Source: UA16 sp965661575 (GTDB lineage Bacteria; Bacteroidota; Bacteroidia; Flavobacteriales_D; Sanyastnellaceae). Taken from it: 43,885 bases of DNA. Made by a program: the position numbers and the translations under genes. The stretch spans positions 1 to 43,885 of the forward strand of contig CBFIEJ010000017.1 of NCBI GenBank assembly GCA_965661575.1. Direction: 5' to 3'. The number at the start of each line of letters is the position of its first letter. Position 1 is the first letter of the stretch. The notes beneath the pieces were generated by a model. That model searched no databases and was not told where the DNA came from. It was given only the letters and a program-made list of their open reading frames with translations. Positions 1-7,829 of this stretch are shown piece after piece.

Positions 1-1
1 T

Positions 2-1522
2 CTTCAAATTCCTGAAATTTTCGACGGCAAGGACACGAACGCAGCCGTTTTTACGGAGAAAACCGCAACGCTTTGCAACTCTGAATCACTGAATGGCCTC
101 ACCGCCAAGGAAGGCATTCCAGCAGCAATCGAACTATTGGAAGCCGAAGGGGTTGGATCGAAGCAAATCAATTATCGGCTGCGCGATGCCGTCTTCAGCC
201 GGCAACGATACTGGGGAGAACCTTTCCCAATTTGTTACGAAAACGAAATTCCAAGACTCATTGACAGCGCCCAGGTAACACTACCTGAAGTCGACGCCTA
301 CCTGCCCACTGCAGATGGTGAACCTCCATTGGCCCGTGCAAAAAAAGAAGACTGGAATGTCTTTGAAGGTGATCGCATGGAATTCAACACCATGCCCGGT
401 TGGGCGGGATCCAGCTGGTATTTTCTACGGTACATGGATCCTCACAATGAGGAGACCTTTTGCAGTCGAGAAAAATCGGATTATTGGGGGCAAGTTGACC
501 TTTACATCGGCGGCGCTGAACACACAACAGGTCACCTTTTGTATTCCAGGTTCTGGACGAAGTTTCTTTTCGACCTTGGATCGATTGGCTTCCACGAGCC
601 GTTCAAGCAAATGATCAACCAGGGCATGATTTTAGGTCGGTCCAGTTTTGTTTATCGCGTACTCGGAACCAATCAATATGTGACCTTCGAACGACGCAAA
701 GAGCACAAGACCCAGCGGTTGCATGTGGACATCAATTTCGTTGAAGGCGACACATTGGATACTGAAGCGTTTAAAAATTGGCGGGACGAATATGCCGATG
801 CCGAATTCATCCTCGGAGAAGACGGCACTTATACCTGTGGCTTTGAAGTGGAAAAAATGTCCAAATCAAAGTTCAACGTCCAAACACCTGACGACCTTGT
901 GGAACGTTATGGAGCTGACACCCTCCGTTGCTATGAAATGTTCTTGGGACCACTGACACAACACAAACCCTGGGACACTCAAGGCATCAGTGGCGTGCAC
1001 AATTTCCTACGCAAAACGCATCGCCTGTTTGCACAACAAGATGACGGAACACCGAGCGAAACAAGCCTTCGCGTTTTGCATAAAACCATTAAAAAGGTCA
1101 CCGACGATTTGAACCGTCATGCATTCAACACCGTGATCAGTGCGCTTATGATTGGCGTCAATGAACTGCTTGATTCGAAGGGCCATCAGCGAAATATTAT
1201 GCAACCTTTGGCCATTCTGCTCAGTCCCGTGGCCCCTCACCTCGCGGAAGAACTCTGGAAGATGAGCAAGGGCGAAGGGAGCGTAATGGATGCTAGTTGG
1301 CCTGAAAGCGATGAAAAGTGGTTAACTGCTGACCGCATTACCTATCCTGTTTCCTTCAATGGAAAAGTGCGTTTTCAGCTGGAGCTTGACGCAACAATGG
1401 ATGCCAAAGAAGTAGAAAGTGCTGCGTTACAACATGAAAAAACCACAGCACAAATTGGAGGTAAAAGCATTCGAAAAGTAATTGTAGTTCCGGGAAGAAT
1501 CATCAATATCGTTGTTGGCTAA
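2..1522 (+). CDS. leuS: Leucyl-tRNA synthetase, C-terminal part (5' truncated by window edge)
   Basis: Charges tRNA-Leu with leucine in the cytoplasm. The frame is open from base 2, so about 506 codons are visible and the N-terminal Rossmann half lies outside the window. Seen directly: DAVFSRQRYWGEPFPI and GSSWYFLRYMDP, both typical of LeuRS, then the class I signature KMSKS at bases 854-868 followed by KFNVQTPDDLVERYGAD. The rest is the helical anticodon-binding domain (SPVAPHLAEELWK) and a C-terminal domain ending IINIVVG. The stop is followed after about 125 nt by an unrelated secreted-protein gene, so leuS probably ends its transcription unit. Identity is very secure. Confidence 0.97.
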   Translation, partial: LQIPEIFDGKDTNAAVFTEKTATLCNSESLNGLTAKEGIPAAIELLEAEGVGSKQINYRLRDAVFSRQRYWGEPFPICYENEIPRLIDSAQVTLPEVDAYLPTADGEPPLARAKKEDWNVFEGDRMEFNTMPGWAGSSWYFLRYMDPHNEETFCSREKSDYWGQVDLYIGGAEHTTGHLLYSRFWTKFLFDLGSIGFHEPFKQMINQGMILGRSSFVYRVLGTNQYVTFERRKEHKTQRLHVDINFVEGDTLDTEAFKNWRDEYADAEFILGEDGTYTCGFEVEKMSKSKFNVQTPDDLVERYGADTLRCYEMFLGPLTQHKPWDTQGISGVHNFLRKTHRLFAQQDDGTPSETSLRVLHKTIKKVTDDLNRHAFNTVISALMIGVNELLDSKGHQRNIMQPLAILLSPVAPHLAEELWKMSKGEGSVMDASWPESDEKWLTADRITYPVSFNGKVRFQLELDATMDAKEVESAALQHEKTTAQIGGKSIRKVIVVPGRIINIVVG

Positions 1523-1646
1523 TTTTGAATCCGTTGGACTTATTCGGGTGTTGACCACGTTAATTCAACTATTCAGCTTGTTTTTCAGTCATAAAAGACC
1601 GACTTTAGTGCTCTTGGTCTTTTGGAGACTTAAGACACTTGCACCA

Positions 1647-3581
1647 ATGAATCGCCTGACCACTCTGAAACAAATCGGAATCCCCTTCTGCCTGGCCTTG
1701 TTTTTTCTAGCGATGACTTCCGTAGGATTTGCTTCTCTGGAACTGGTCACTGACGGATGTACGAATCCGTTTGCGTGCAATTATGATGCATCAGCCACCG
1801 ATGACGATGGTTCATGCGAATACTTCTCTTGCATTGGATGTACGAATCAATTTGCGTGCAACTTTGATCCATTTGCAATATACCCTGACGCATCTTGTGA
1901 GTTTTTCACCTGTGCCGGCTGCACCGCACCGCTCGCGTGCAATTATGATGATGCAGCCACAGTGCCGGACGAAACAGCTTGCGACTTCGAAAGCTGTGCA
2001 GGTTGCATGGATTTTACCGCTTGTAATTTTGATCCTGAAGCTACCCTGTCCACACCCATCTCATGCGTGTACCCGCTGCCCGATTACGATTGCGAGGGCA
2101 ATCTCGAGGGTTGCATCAATTGCGTTCCTCTTTTCTTATCCGATTTTGAACCAGATACGGTGATTTGCTCATCGGAACTCCCAATTTCTCCTGATCTGGA
2201 TATCGTCGCCGTTGTTCCCTCTTCTGGAGATACCTTAGAAGTTGGTTCGGTGCTGGTTGAAGCCATTGGAAGTTATGATCTCAATCTTGCGAGCACATCT
2301 GACGGAGCTGGACCAGACGGTGCCATCCGATTATTCGGCTTATCCGAACAACTCGGATTGTCGAATTCCGATTATTTTGTTGAATCGTTTCCTCTCATCG
2401 TAACGCGTTATTCCAATGGTGTGGCGAGAGTCACAGGGCAAGTTTCAGACATCGAAAACCCCAATCTCAAATGGAATGTGCACCTCGTCCTCGAAGGCGC
2501 CCAATCGGGAACGGATTGGATAGATGAAGATCCAAATCATGCCTTCATGACAACCTTTGGATGCAATGCAGACACAGCAAATTGGATCACGTATCGAATG
2601 AACAATGCGCAGTCCTATCTCATCGGAAGCGGAGGCTATGAGGGATCATGGCTGCAACTTTCACACATGCCATTTTCTGAGAGTAAAAGATTCCAACTCG
2701 GTATTGGAGGCAACAGTGTGAACTGCAACTACGGACTCGGCGGATGGTTCGCGTGGGAAGGTGCTATTCTCGGGCAATCCGTAATGGGAATGTCTGGAGA
2801 TCTCGTCGTGGATTTGGGCTCAGATGTCGCAATTGATGTTCCATGTGGATCTGAATTTGCCGCTATTTTCTACAATGCATTGAATCCAGATTCTGGAGAT
2901 TTTACCGAAGCTGTGCAATTCACCTACACCGCTGATACTGTGGCGCCAACCATGGAGACCACATGTGAAAACTTTGTGAGCTTGTGCTATGATGTGAATA
3001 ATGGTGTGTCTCTTCCTGATCCTTGCTCCTTTGAAGCAGACAATTGCGGTGGTGCGCTCGAGATTAGCGTCACCGAAGTGGTTTTGAGCGGTGACCCCGA
3101 CGCAGGCGACTCCAGTCCATTCGAAATTGAACGCAATTACGAAGCCATGGATTGCAGTGGAAACACGTCCACATTTACTCAGACATTGACTTTCGATGGA
3201 GAAGATTGCGCAAACCCTGAGGGTCTTCTCGACCACTTAACCGCTTTTTCTTCAGAACCAGCAACAACGTACGATTTTGCTTTCACACCAAATGAGTGGA
3301 CACGTCTGTCATCGGACCGAAATGCCAGTCGTCTTTCGCCCAATCCCACCTCAACTGCTTCTAAGCTCATACTGAAGGGCTCAGAATCGGCCAACATTGT
3401 GGTTCGTGTTTTCAACCTCGCTGGTATGGAGGCAATGCCACCGATTCAGCGATCTGGGAACGAGAATAACTCCTTCGATGACATCACCTTGAACGGCGTT
3501 CGACTCATTCCAGGCTGTTATCTCGTTCGTGTTGAATCTGAAGGAGCGGTGGAAACGTTGCGCTGGGTGATCACCCGCTGA
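1647..3581 (+). CDS. Secreted Cys-rich repeat protein with T9SS C-terminal sorting domain
   Basis: Predicted extracellular protein of 644 aa, function unknown. I chose the ATG at 1647 because it starts a clean signal peptide (MNRLTTLKQ, then a hydrophobic core to about residue 30); the frame is open further upstream but that part lacks signal-peptide character. Residues 37-146 hold four diverged copies of a GCTNxxACNYDxxA...C module. Residues 165-440 form a domain I do not recognise, with an all-beta look. Residues 480-570 resemble HYR/Ig-like modules (DTVAPTMETTCENF). The last 80 residues (RLSPNPTSTASKL ... LVRVESEGAVETLRW) match the type IX secretion sorting domain layout, so export through the outer membrane and surface attachment are inferred. 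The same Cys module recurs in the protease at 40735-43017. Confidence 0.85.
   Translation: MNRLTTLKQIGIPFCLALFFLAMTSVGFASLELVTDGCTNPFACNYDASATDDDGSCEYFSCIGCTNQFACNFDPFAIYPDASCEFFTCAGCTAPLACNYDDAATVPDETACDFESCAGCMDFTACNFDPEATLSTPISCVYPLPDYDCEGNLEGCINCVPLFLSDFEPDTVICSSELPISPDLDIVAVVPSSGDTLEVGSVLVEAIGSYDLNLASTSDGAGPDGAIRLFGLSEQLGLSNSDYFVESFPLIVTRYSNGVARVTGQVSDIENPNLKWNVHLVLEGAQSGTDWIDEDPNHAFMTTFGCNADTANWITYRMNNAQSYLIGSGGYEGSWLQLSHMPFSESKRFQLGIGGNSVNCNYGLGGWFAWEGAILGQSVMGMSGDLVVDLGSDVAIDVPCGSEFAAIFYNALNPDSGDFTEAVQFTYTADTVAPTMETTCENFVSLCYDVNNGVSLPDPCSFEADNCGGALEISVTEVVLSGDPDAGDSSPFEIERNYEAMDCSGNTSTFTQTLTFDGEDCANPEGLLDHLTAFSSEPATTYDFAFTPNEWTRLSSDRNASRLSPNPTSTASKLILKGSESANIVVRVFNLAGMEAMPPIQRSGNENNSFDDITLNGVRLIPGCYLVRVESEGAVETLRWVITR
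1755..2085 (+). repeat. Four tandem GCTNxxACNYD modules inside the secreted protein
   Basis: Coding repeat with a period of about 27 residues. The copies start GCTNPFACNYD, GCTNQFACNFD, GCTAPLACNYD and GCMDFTACNFD. Cysteines and the Asp after the aromatic residue are conserved, and the first copy continues with a DDDGSC loop. Cys pairing and calcium binding are plausible but inferred. Copies differ at the DNA level, so this is old divergence and not recent expansion. Confidence 0.8.
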
Positions 3582-3659
3582 TCCATTCATGGCCCTCACG
3601 CAACCCCTGCGACCACTGCTATGACTTTGTCGTGTAACTTGCTTTACAAATTCATAGGT

Positions 3660-4859
3660 ATGCCTTTTTTCAGCCGTCTTCTACTCGCTTCTTTCACTCT
3701 CATCACATGTGCAGTTTTCAATACCTCTGATGCCCAAGTTGACTATGAGGGAGGATTTCCTTATAACCCTGACAGTGATAACAACGGCACCATTGAGGTC
3801 AACGACTTATTGGTTTTCCTGCCTTTTTACGGAGCCAATTTCAATGCCGATGGAGTCATTCCCATCGCGTACGGTGGTACCGGCGCCACTTCTGCACTGG
3901 CAGCGAGGGACTCGCTCGGCCTCACAAGCATTCAGGACAGCCTTTATTCAGGTGCAACGTATGCTTGGATCAATGGTTCAGCTCGAATCATGAGTCGATT
4001 CGCTCAAGGTTTTGCAGTATCAGCAACTGGGCTATACGCCCATGCCTCCGGCACAAATGTCACGGCAAGTGGTGCCTACAGCAATGCCCAAAACAGGCTT
4101 ACAGTCGCAAGTGCAACGTGTTCAAGCGCAGAAGGAGAAGGAACCACAGCGAGCGGCACCGCCTCGCACGCAGAAGGGATGTTGAGCACAGCTACGAGCC
4201 TCACTTCTCACGCTGAAGGATACAATACCGCTGCAACAGCCAACTACAGCCACGCAGAAGGCTATGGAACCAGCGCCGAGAGCACTGCAGCGCACGCGCA
4301 AGGCTACCTCACAACAGCTTCCGGTTTGTATGCGCATGCAGAAGGCCGACAGAATGAAGCCAGCGGTAATTCTGCACATGCAGAAGGACAAGCAAGCGCT
4401 GCCTCTGGAGACGTTGCACACGCGGAAGGATTCGGGTGCACAGCATCCGGATACGCAAGCCATGCTGGGGGATTCGAATCAACAGCCAGTGGATTATACA
4501 GCCGAGCAGTAGGCCGGTCCACCCTAGCGTCTGCGTCGAATGCCTTCGCAAGTGGGTTTGGTGTGGTTGCAGATCAGGAGAACGGCGCTGTCTTTGGTCA
4601 ATTCAATGCCTCCGGACAGGAAAATCTTCTGCTTGTAGTTGGAAATGGCAGCGACAATGCAAATCGTTCCGATGCCTTTACAGTCTCCAACCAAGGCGAC
4701 GCGACCATTCATGGAAATGCAAGTATTCTCGGTGATCTCAATGTCAATGGAATCGAAGTAGCTGCGGTTCTCACTGAATTACTCGGCGCCGTTGATTCAC
4801 TACAAAGCACAATCACACAACTGCAAGCGCAAATCGAGATTCTCAATGACGGAGAGTGA
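3660..4859 (+). CDS. Secreted fibre-like protein: dockerin-like loop, GGTGAT linker, YadA-head repeats, coiled coil
   Basis: Predicted extracellular fibrous protein of 399 aa. The ATG at 3660 starts a signal peptide (MPFFSRLLLASFTLITC..., cleavage near SDAQ-VD); an in-frame ATG at 3621 would bury it. Residues 36-63 form one EF-hand/dockerin-like loop (NPDSDNNGTIEVNDLLVFL). Residues 69-90 contain YGGTGATSALAARDSLGL, a linker typical of phage tail fibres. Residues 108-303 hold 14 beta-roll repeats of SHAEGYxTxASGxx type as in YadA/Hep_Hag heads. Residues 365-397 (LTELLGAVDSLQSTITQLQAQ) look like a trimerising coiled coil. There is no beta-barrel anchor, no T9SS tail and no S74 chaperone domain. 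An adhesin or surface fibre is likely; the partner is unknown. Confidence 0.8.
   Translation: MPFFSRLLLASFTLITCAVFNTSDAQVDYEGGFPYNPDSDNNGTIEVNDLLVFLPFYGANFNADGVIPIAYGGTGATSALAARDSLGLTSIQDSLYSGATYAWINGSARIMSRFAQGFAVSATGLYAHASGTNVTASGAYSNAQNRLTVASATCSSAEGEGTTASGTASHAEGMLSTATSLTSHAEGYNTAATANYSHAEGYGTSAESTAAHAQGYLTTASGLYAHAEGRQNEASGNSAHAEGQASAASGDVAHAEGFGCTASGYASHAGGFESTASGLYSRAVGRSTLASASNAFASGFGVVADQENGAVFGQFNASGQENLLLVVGNGSDNANRSDAFTVSNQGDATIHGNASILGDLNVNGIEVAAVLTELLGAVDSLQSTITQLQAQIEILNDGE
3981..4568 (+). repeat. 14 coding repeats of 42 nt (14 residues) in perfect register
   Basis: A Gly or equivalent position recurs every 14 residues at positions 117, 131, 145, 159 and so on to 299 of the 399-aa protein, with no insertion or deletion. 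The core is H-A-E-G followed by T-x-A-S-G. At the DNA level the copies differ by many substitutions, so this is not a recent slippage product. The repetitiveness also creates long spurious reading frames on the other strand, which I discounted. Confidence 0.9.
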
Positions 4860-4903
4860 CCTCCGCAATCAGAGCGATAAAAACAGTGCAAAAACAAAAG
4901 GCT

Positions 4904-4943
4904 TGAAAAGAAAGAATCCTTGAGACAAGTCCCAAGGATTCTT
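4904..4943 (-). terminator. Rho-independent terminator of tRNA-Gln
   Basis: Perfect 11-bp inverted repeat (4912-4922 with 4933-4943) and a 10-nt loop. Read on the minus strand it lies just 3' of the tRNA and is followed by a T-rich tail (TCTTTTC). On the plus strand it could also slow transcription leaving the upstream fibre-protein gene, but there is no T tract in that direction. Confidence 0.75.
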
Positions 4944-4953
4944 ATGCTAAACG

Positions 4954-5024
4954 TTCCCCGACCAGGACTCGAACCTGGAATAACGGCACCAAAAACCGGT
5001 GTGTTACCATTACACCATCGGGGA
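4954..5024 (-). tRNA. tRNA-Gln (anticodon TTG)
   Basis: A 71-nt cloverleaf folds on the minus strand: acceptor TCCCCGA with TCGGGGA, D arm GTGT/ACAC, anticodon loop TTTTGGT giving anticodon TTG, and T arm CCAGG-TTCGAGT-CCTGG. The discriminator base is A. CCA is not encoded, as the genome continues CGT after the discriminator. The outermost anticodon-stem pair (27-43) is a C-T mismatch and pair 31-39 is T-G. It has its own promoter and terminator. Confidence 0.96.
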
Positions 5025-5056
5025 ATGCCCTGCAGCCTACGCCACAATCGCGAGCG

Positions 5057-5091
5057 CAAAGATAAAAAGGATTTTCTGAATTTGTATGCAA
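5057..5091 (-). promoter_or_regulatory. Promoter of tRNA-Gln
   Basis: Minus-strand TATCTTTG at 5064-5057 matches the Bacteroidota -7 box TAnnTTTG in full. A TTG at 5091-5089 lies 24 nt upstream, at the long end for the -33 element. Expected transcription start is about 27 nt before the tRNA. The region overlaps the divergent aldehyde dehydrogenase promoter. Confidence 0.65.
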
Positions 5092-5114
5092 TCAACACAC
5101 TCTAATTATCTTGG
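5081..5114 (+). promoter_or_regulatory. Promoter of the aldehyde dehydrogenase gene, likely leaderless
   Basis: TTTG at 5081-5084, a 22-nt spacer, then TATCTTGG at 5107-5114 (7 of 8 to TAnnTTTG). The box ends 4 nt before the ATG at 5119, so transcription would begin at or next to the start codon. This geometry recurs at four other genes in the window. Confidence 0.5.
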
Positions 5115-5118
5115 AGCC

Positions 5119-6576
5119 ATGGAGCAATTGCAAAATCTTATTGGAGGAGAACTTCGGGGTGCGATAAACGGTGAATGGTTAGATAACATTGAACCTGCTA
5201 CCGGTAAGGTTTACAGTCAAATTCCTCGGTCAACAACTGCAGATGTGGCCTTAGCTGTTGAGGCCGCTGAAAAAGCATTTCCAACGTGGTCAGCTGTTGC
5301 TTTTGCCGAACGAGCAGCGTGTCTTCGACGCTGGGCAGAAAAAATCGCTCATCATTCCGAAGCTCTTATTCGCGCTGAATCAAAGGACAATGGCAAGCCC
5401 ATTTCACTCGCCGCTGCCGTCGACATTCCACGTGCGCAACAGAATCTAGAATTCTTTGCTGGAGCCATCGAACACTTTGCCTCAGAAGCACACATACCCG
5501 CAGATGCTTCACACATTCATTACACACACCGCAAACCCATTGGAATTGTCGGCTGCATATCGCCTTGGAACCTGCCCCTCTATCTGTTCACTTGGAAAAT
5601 TGCCCCCGCTATTGCCGCTGGCAATTGCGTGATCGCCAAACCTTCGGAAATCACCCCCTTCTCTGCATACATGCTCTCTCAGTGGGCTGAAGAAGCCGGA
5701 ATTCCTAAAGGGGTGTTCAACGTCGTGCATGGGCTCGGTGCCGAGGCAGGACAAGCCATTGTCGAACATCCTCAGATCAAAGCGATTTCCTTTACAGGGG
5801 GAACCGCAACAGGCGCACACATTGCAAGAACAACCGCTTCACAATTCAAAAAGCTCAGTTTAGAACTCGGAGGTAAAAATCCTGCAATCATTTTTGCCGA
5901 CTGCGACTTTGATCAAGCGTTGGCCACGACCATTCGATCTTCTTTCGCCAACCAAGGTCAAATTTGCCTGTGTTCGTCTCGCATCCTCATTGAAGACTCA
6001 ATCTACGATCGATTCAAAACAGCACTCGTGGAAAAAGTCCAGCGCATGCAGGTTGGAGATCCTCTTGAAAAAGAAACCAAAATGGGCGCTGTTGTATCAG
6101 AAGCTCATCGCGACAAAATCTTGCTTAGCATTGAAAAGGCAAAAGAGGCCGGAGGTGAAATTCTATGTGGAGGTTCGGCCGCAACACCGCCCAATAAGCG
6201 TTGCACCGCGGGTTTCTTTGTTCAGCCCACAATCATCGAAGGGCTAGGTCCGGAATGCGAAATTAATCAAGAAGAAGTGTTCGGACCTGTAATCACGTTG
6301 CAACGCTTCAGTGGTGAAAGTCAGGCCATTGCCCTCGCCAATGATTCAAAGTATGGCCTCGCCGCGACCATCTGGACTCAGAATATTGGCAAAGCACATC
6401 GAACTGCTTCTTCCATTGAAAGCGGTATTGCGTGGATCAATTGCTGGCTCGTTCGAGACCTTCGGACGCCATTCGGTGGCGTGAAGTCGAGCGGAGTAGG
6501 ACGAGAGGGGGGATTCGAGGCTTTGCGCTTCTTCACAGAACCACAAAATGTGTGCTTACCGACACAGACGGCTTAG
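5119..6576 (+). CDS. NAD(P)-dependent aldehyde dehydrogenase, muconate-semialdehyde dehydrogenase-like
   Basis: Cytoplasmic enzyme of 485 aa that oxidises an aldehyde to its acid. Seen: the oxyanion Asn in PWNLP (about 151), cofactor loop FTGGTATG (226-232), general base Glu in LELGGKNP (249) and catalytic Cys in GQICLC (283). The N-terminal text (IGGELRG...IEPATGKVYSQIP, and DIPRAQQNLEFFA around 102) is most like the 2-hydroxymuconate/2-aminomuconate semialdehyde dehydrogenase branch, which acts in catechol or kynurenine breakdown; that assignment is inference. The ATG at 5119 is preferred over one at 5086 because it fits family length and sits 4 nt after a promoter box. No pathway neighbours lie beside it. 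Confidence 0.88.
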   Translation: MEQLQNLIGGELRGAINGEWLDNIEPATGKVYSQIPRSTTADVALAVEAAEKAFPTWSAVAFAERAACLRRWAEKIAHHSEALIRAESKDNGKPISLAAAVDIPRAQQNLEFFAGAIEHFASEAHIPADASHIHYTHRKPIGIVGCISPWNLPLYLFTWKIAPAIAAGNCVIAKPSEITPFSAYMLSQWAEEAGIPKGVFNVVHGLGAEAGQAIVEHPQIKAISFTGGTATGAHIARTTASQFKKLSLELGGKNPAIIFADCDFDQALATTIRSSFANQGQICLCSSRILIEDSIYDRFKTALVEKVQRMQVGDPLEKETKMGAVVSEAHRDKILLSIEKAKEAGGEILCGGSAATPPNKRCTAGFFVQPTIIEGLGPECEINQEEVFGPVITLQRFSGESQAIALANDSKYGLAATIWTQNIGKAHRTASSIESGIAWINCWLVRDLRTPFGGVKSSGVGREGGFEALRFFTEPQNVCLPTQTA

Positions 6577-6593
6577 GACCAGATGATTAATTT

Positions 6594-6644
6594 CGATTCC
6601 CAAAAGAATCGTAGTGCCCAACACCAACCTTATTACCGTTGGTG
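6594..6644 (+). other. Two small stem-loops 3' of the aldehyde dehydrogenase gene
   Basis: CGATTC/GAATCG (6594-6599 with 6606-6611) and CACCAAC/GTTGGTG (6622-6628 with 6638-6644). No T tract follows either, so a classic terminator is not shown. They may mark the mRNA 3' end. The rest of the 6577-6837 gap is AT-rich and I see no gene in it; a TAGGTTTA sequence at 6806-6813 may be the -7 box of the next gene. Confidence 0.3.
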
Positions 6645-6837
6645 AAGAACCAACCAAGGGATTTTTCTATCCAAGAAGAAGCGCTGCGTAGGATGATAAT
6701 CATGGTGCTGTAGTTATCACAAATATAGTGTTGAATAAACACGTTATCAACGAAAGATGTTTCAAAAATATTTTTCACCCTCGTAATTTAATGTTCATGA
6801 AACGTTAGGTTTAGAGGCTATTCCCGATACTAACACG

Positions 6838-7812
6838 ATGAAAGCTCCATTCTACCCGACGATTCTCTTTTTCTGTTTTTTTCTGTTCAATGGATGTGTC
6901 ACCTTGAAGCAATTCGACGAATTGCAATCTGACTTCGACAAAGTTCAAAATGAAAATCGAATGCTTGCGCTCGAAGGACAAGATGGAGAGATTGAACGAC
7001 GAGAAATGACCGGGCGAATCACTGTTCTAGAAGAAAGTCAACGCAATTTGATTGCAGATACGACACGGATTGGACGACAAATACGTCAAGGCGAAGCTGA
7101 AATTGCCCGGCTTGAAGAATTAAATGATGTTCTCAACTCTGAAAGTTCTTCTCGTATGGCAGCCATCAACAATGAGAATCGTTCGCTGCTTGAAGACCTC
7201 AGCCGTTCGCGCACAGAATTGCAGCAACAAGAGGACGCATTGAATGAATTACGTTCCAATCTTGAATCGCGAGAGAAAGAGTTGAGTGATCGATCGAAAC
7301 GCATTGCTGAACTTGAAGGGTTGCTTGTTTCGCGCGATGCGGCAGCAGAGGCACTCCGAAGCCAACTTGCCAATGCCTTGCTCGGTTTTGCCGATAAAGG
7401 GTTGTCTGTAGAGCAACGAGATGGCAAGGTCTATGTAAGCTTGGAAGCCCAGTTGCTTTTCCCTTCAGGAAGCACCGCCATCAACGCAAACGGCAAGCAA
7501 GCACTGCAGGACTTGTCCGCCGTCATTAGCCAGCAATCCAACTTGGAAATCATCGTTGAAGGACATACCGATTCGGACCAGTTACGTTCAACTTCCGTCC
7601 CCCGTAACAATTGGGAATTGAGTGTTCTGCGCTCTACAGCTGTCATTGAAATCCTAAAGGCTTCAGGAGTAGCGCCAGAAGTATTGACCGCCTCTGGTCG
7701 CAGCGAATATCATCCCATAGATGTTGACGACAAGGCGCGGAACCGCAGGATTGAAGTGGTACTGGCGCCTAATTTGGATGCCCTCTTCGAACTCATCCGT
7801 TCAGACGAGTAA
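6838..7812 (+). CDS. OmpA-family outer-membrane lipoprotein with coiled coil
   Basis: 324-aa envelope protein. A lipoprotein signal ends at Cys20 (LFNGC). Residues 25-185 are a long, highly charged coiled coil (repeated EL/RS heptads, for example LRSNLESREKELSDRSKRI). Residues 195-310 are an OmpA C-terminal peptidoglycan-binding domain with LLFPSGSTAINANGKQAL, EGHTDSD and SGRSEYHPID...NRRIEVVL, including the Asp and Arg used for diaminopimelate binding in the family. It probably tethers the outer membrane to peptidoglycan. It is monocistronic and converges with the next lipoprotein gene across a 17-nt gap. Confidence 0.92.
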   Translation: MKAPFYPTILFFCFFLFNGCVTLKQFDELQSDFDKVQNENRMLALEGQDGEIERREMTGRITVLEESQRNLIADTTRIGRQIRQGEAEIARLEELNDVLNSESSSRMAAINNENRSLLEDLSRSRTELQQQEDALNELRSNLESREKELSDRSKRIAELEGLLVSRDAAAEALRSQLANALLGFADKGLSVEQRDGKVYVSLEAQLLFPSGSTAINANGKQALQDLSAVISQQSNLEIIVEGHTDSDQLRSTSVPRNNWELSVLRSTAVIEILKASGVAPEVLTASGRSEYHPIDVDDKARNRRIEVVLAPNLDALFELIRSDE

Positions 7813-7829
7813 AACTCGGTTGCAACAAA

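Noticed and set aside
4122..4551. Several minus-strand frames opposite the beta-roll repeats
   Set aside because: They arise from the repeat composition and overlap each other; none has independent support.
3966..4560. Regular 42-nt repeats as a possible CRISPR array
   Set aside because: The period is exact 14 codons of a continuous reading frame with diverged copies and no unique spacers; it is a protein repeat.
3660..4859. Prophage tail-fibre gene
   Set aside because: It has a Sec signal peptide and a dockerin-like loop, and no phage genes lie nearby.
6587..6778. 63-codon minus-strand frame between the aldehyde dehydrogenase and OmpA genes
   Set aside because: No family resemblance, no promoter or signal features, AT-rich composition unlike the genes around it; the region also holds stem-loops.
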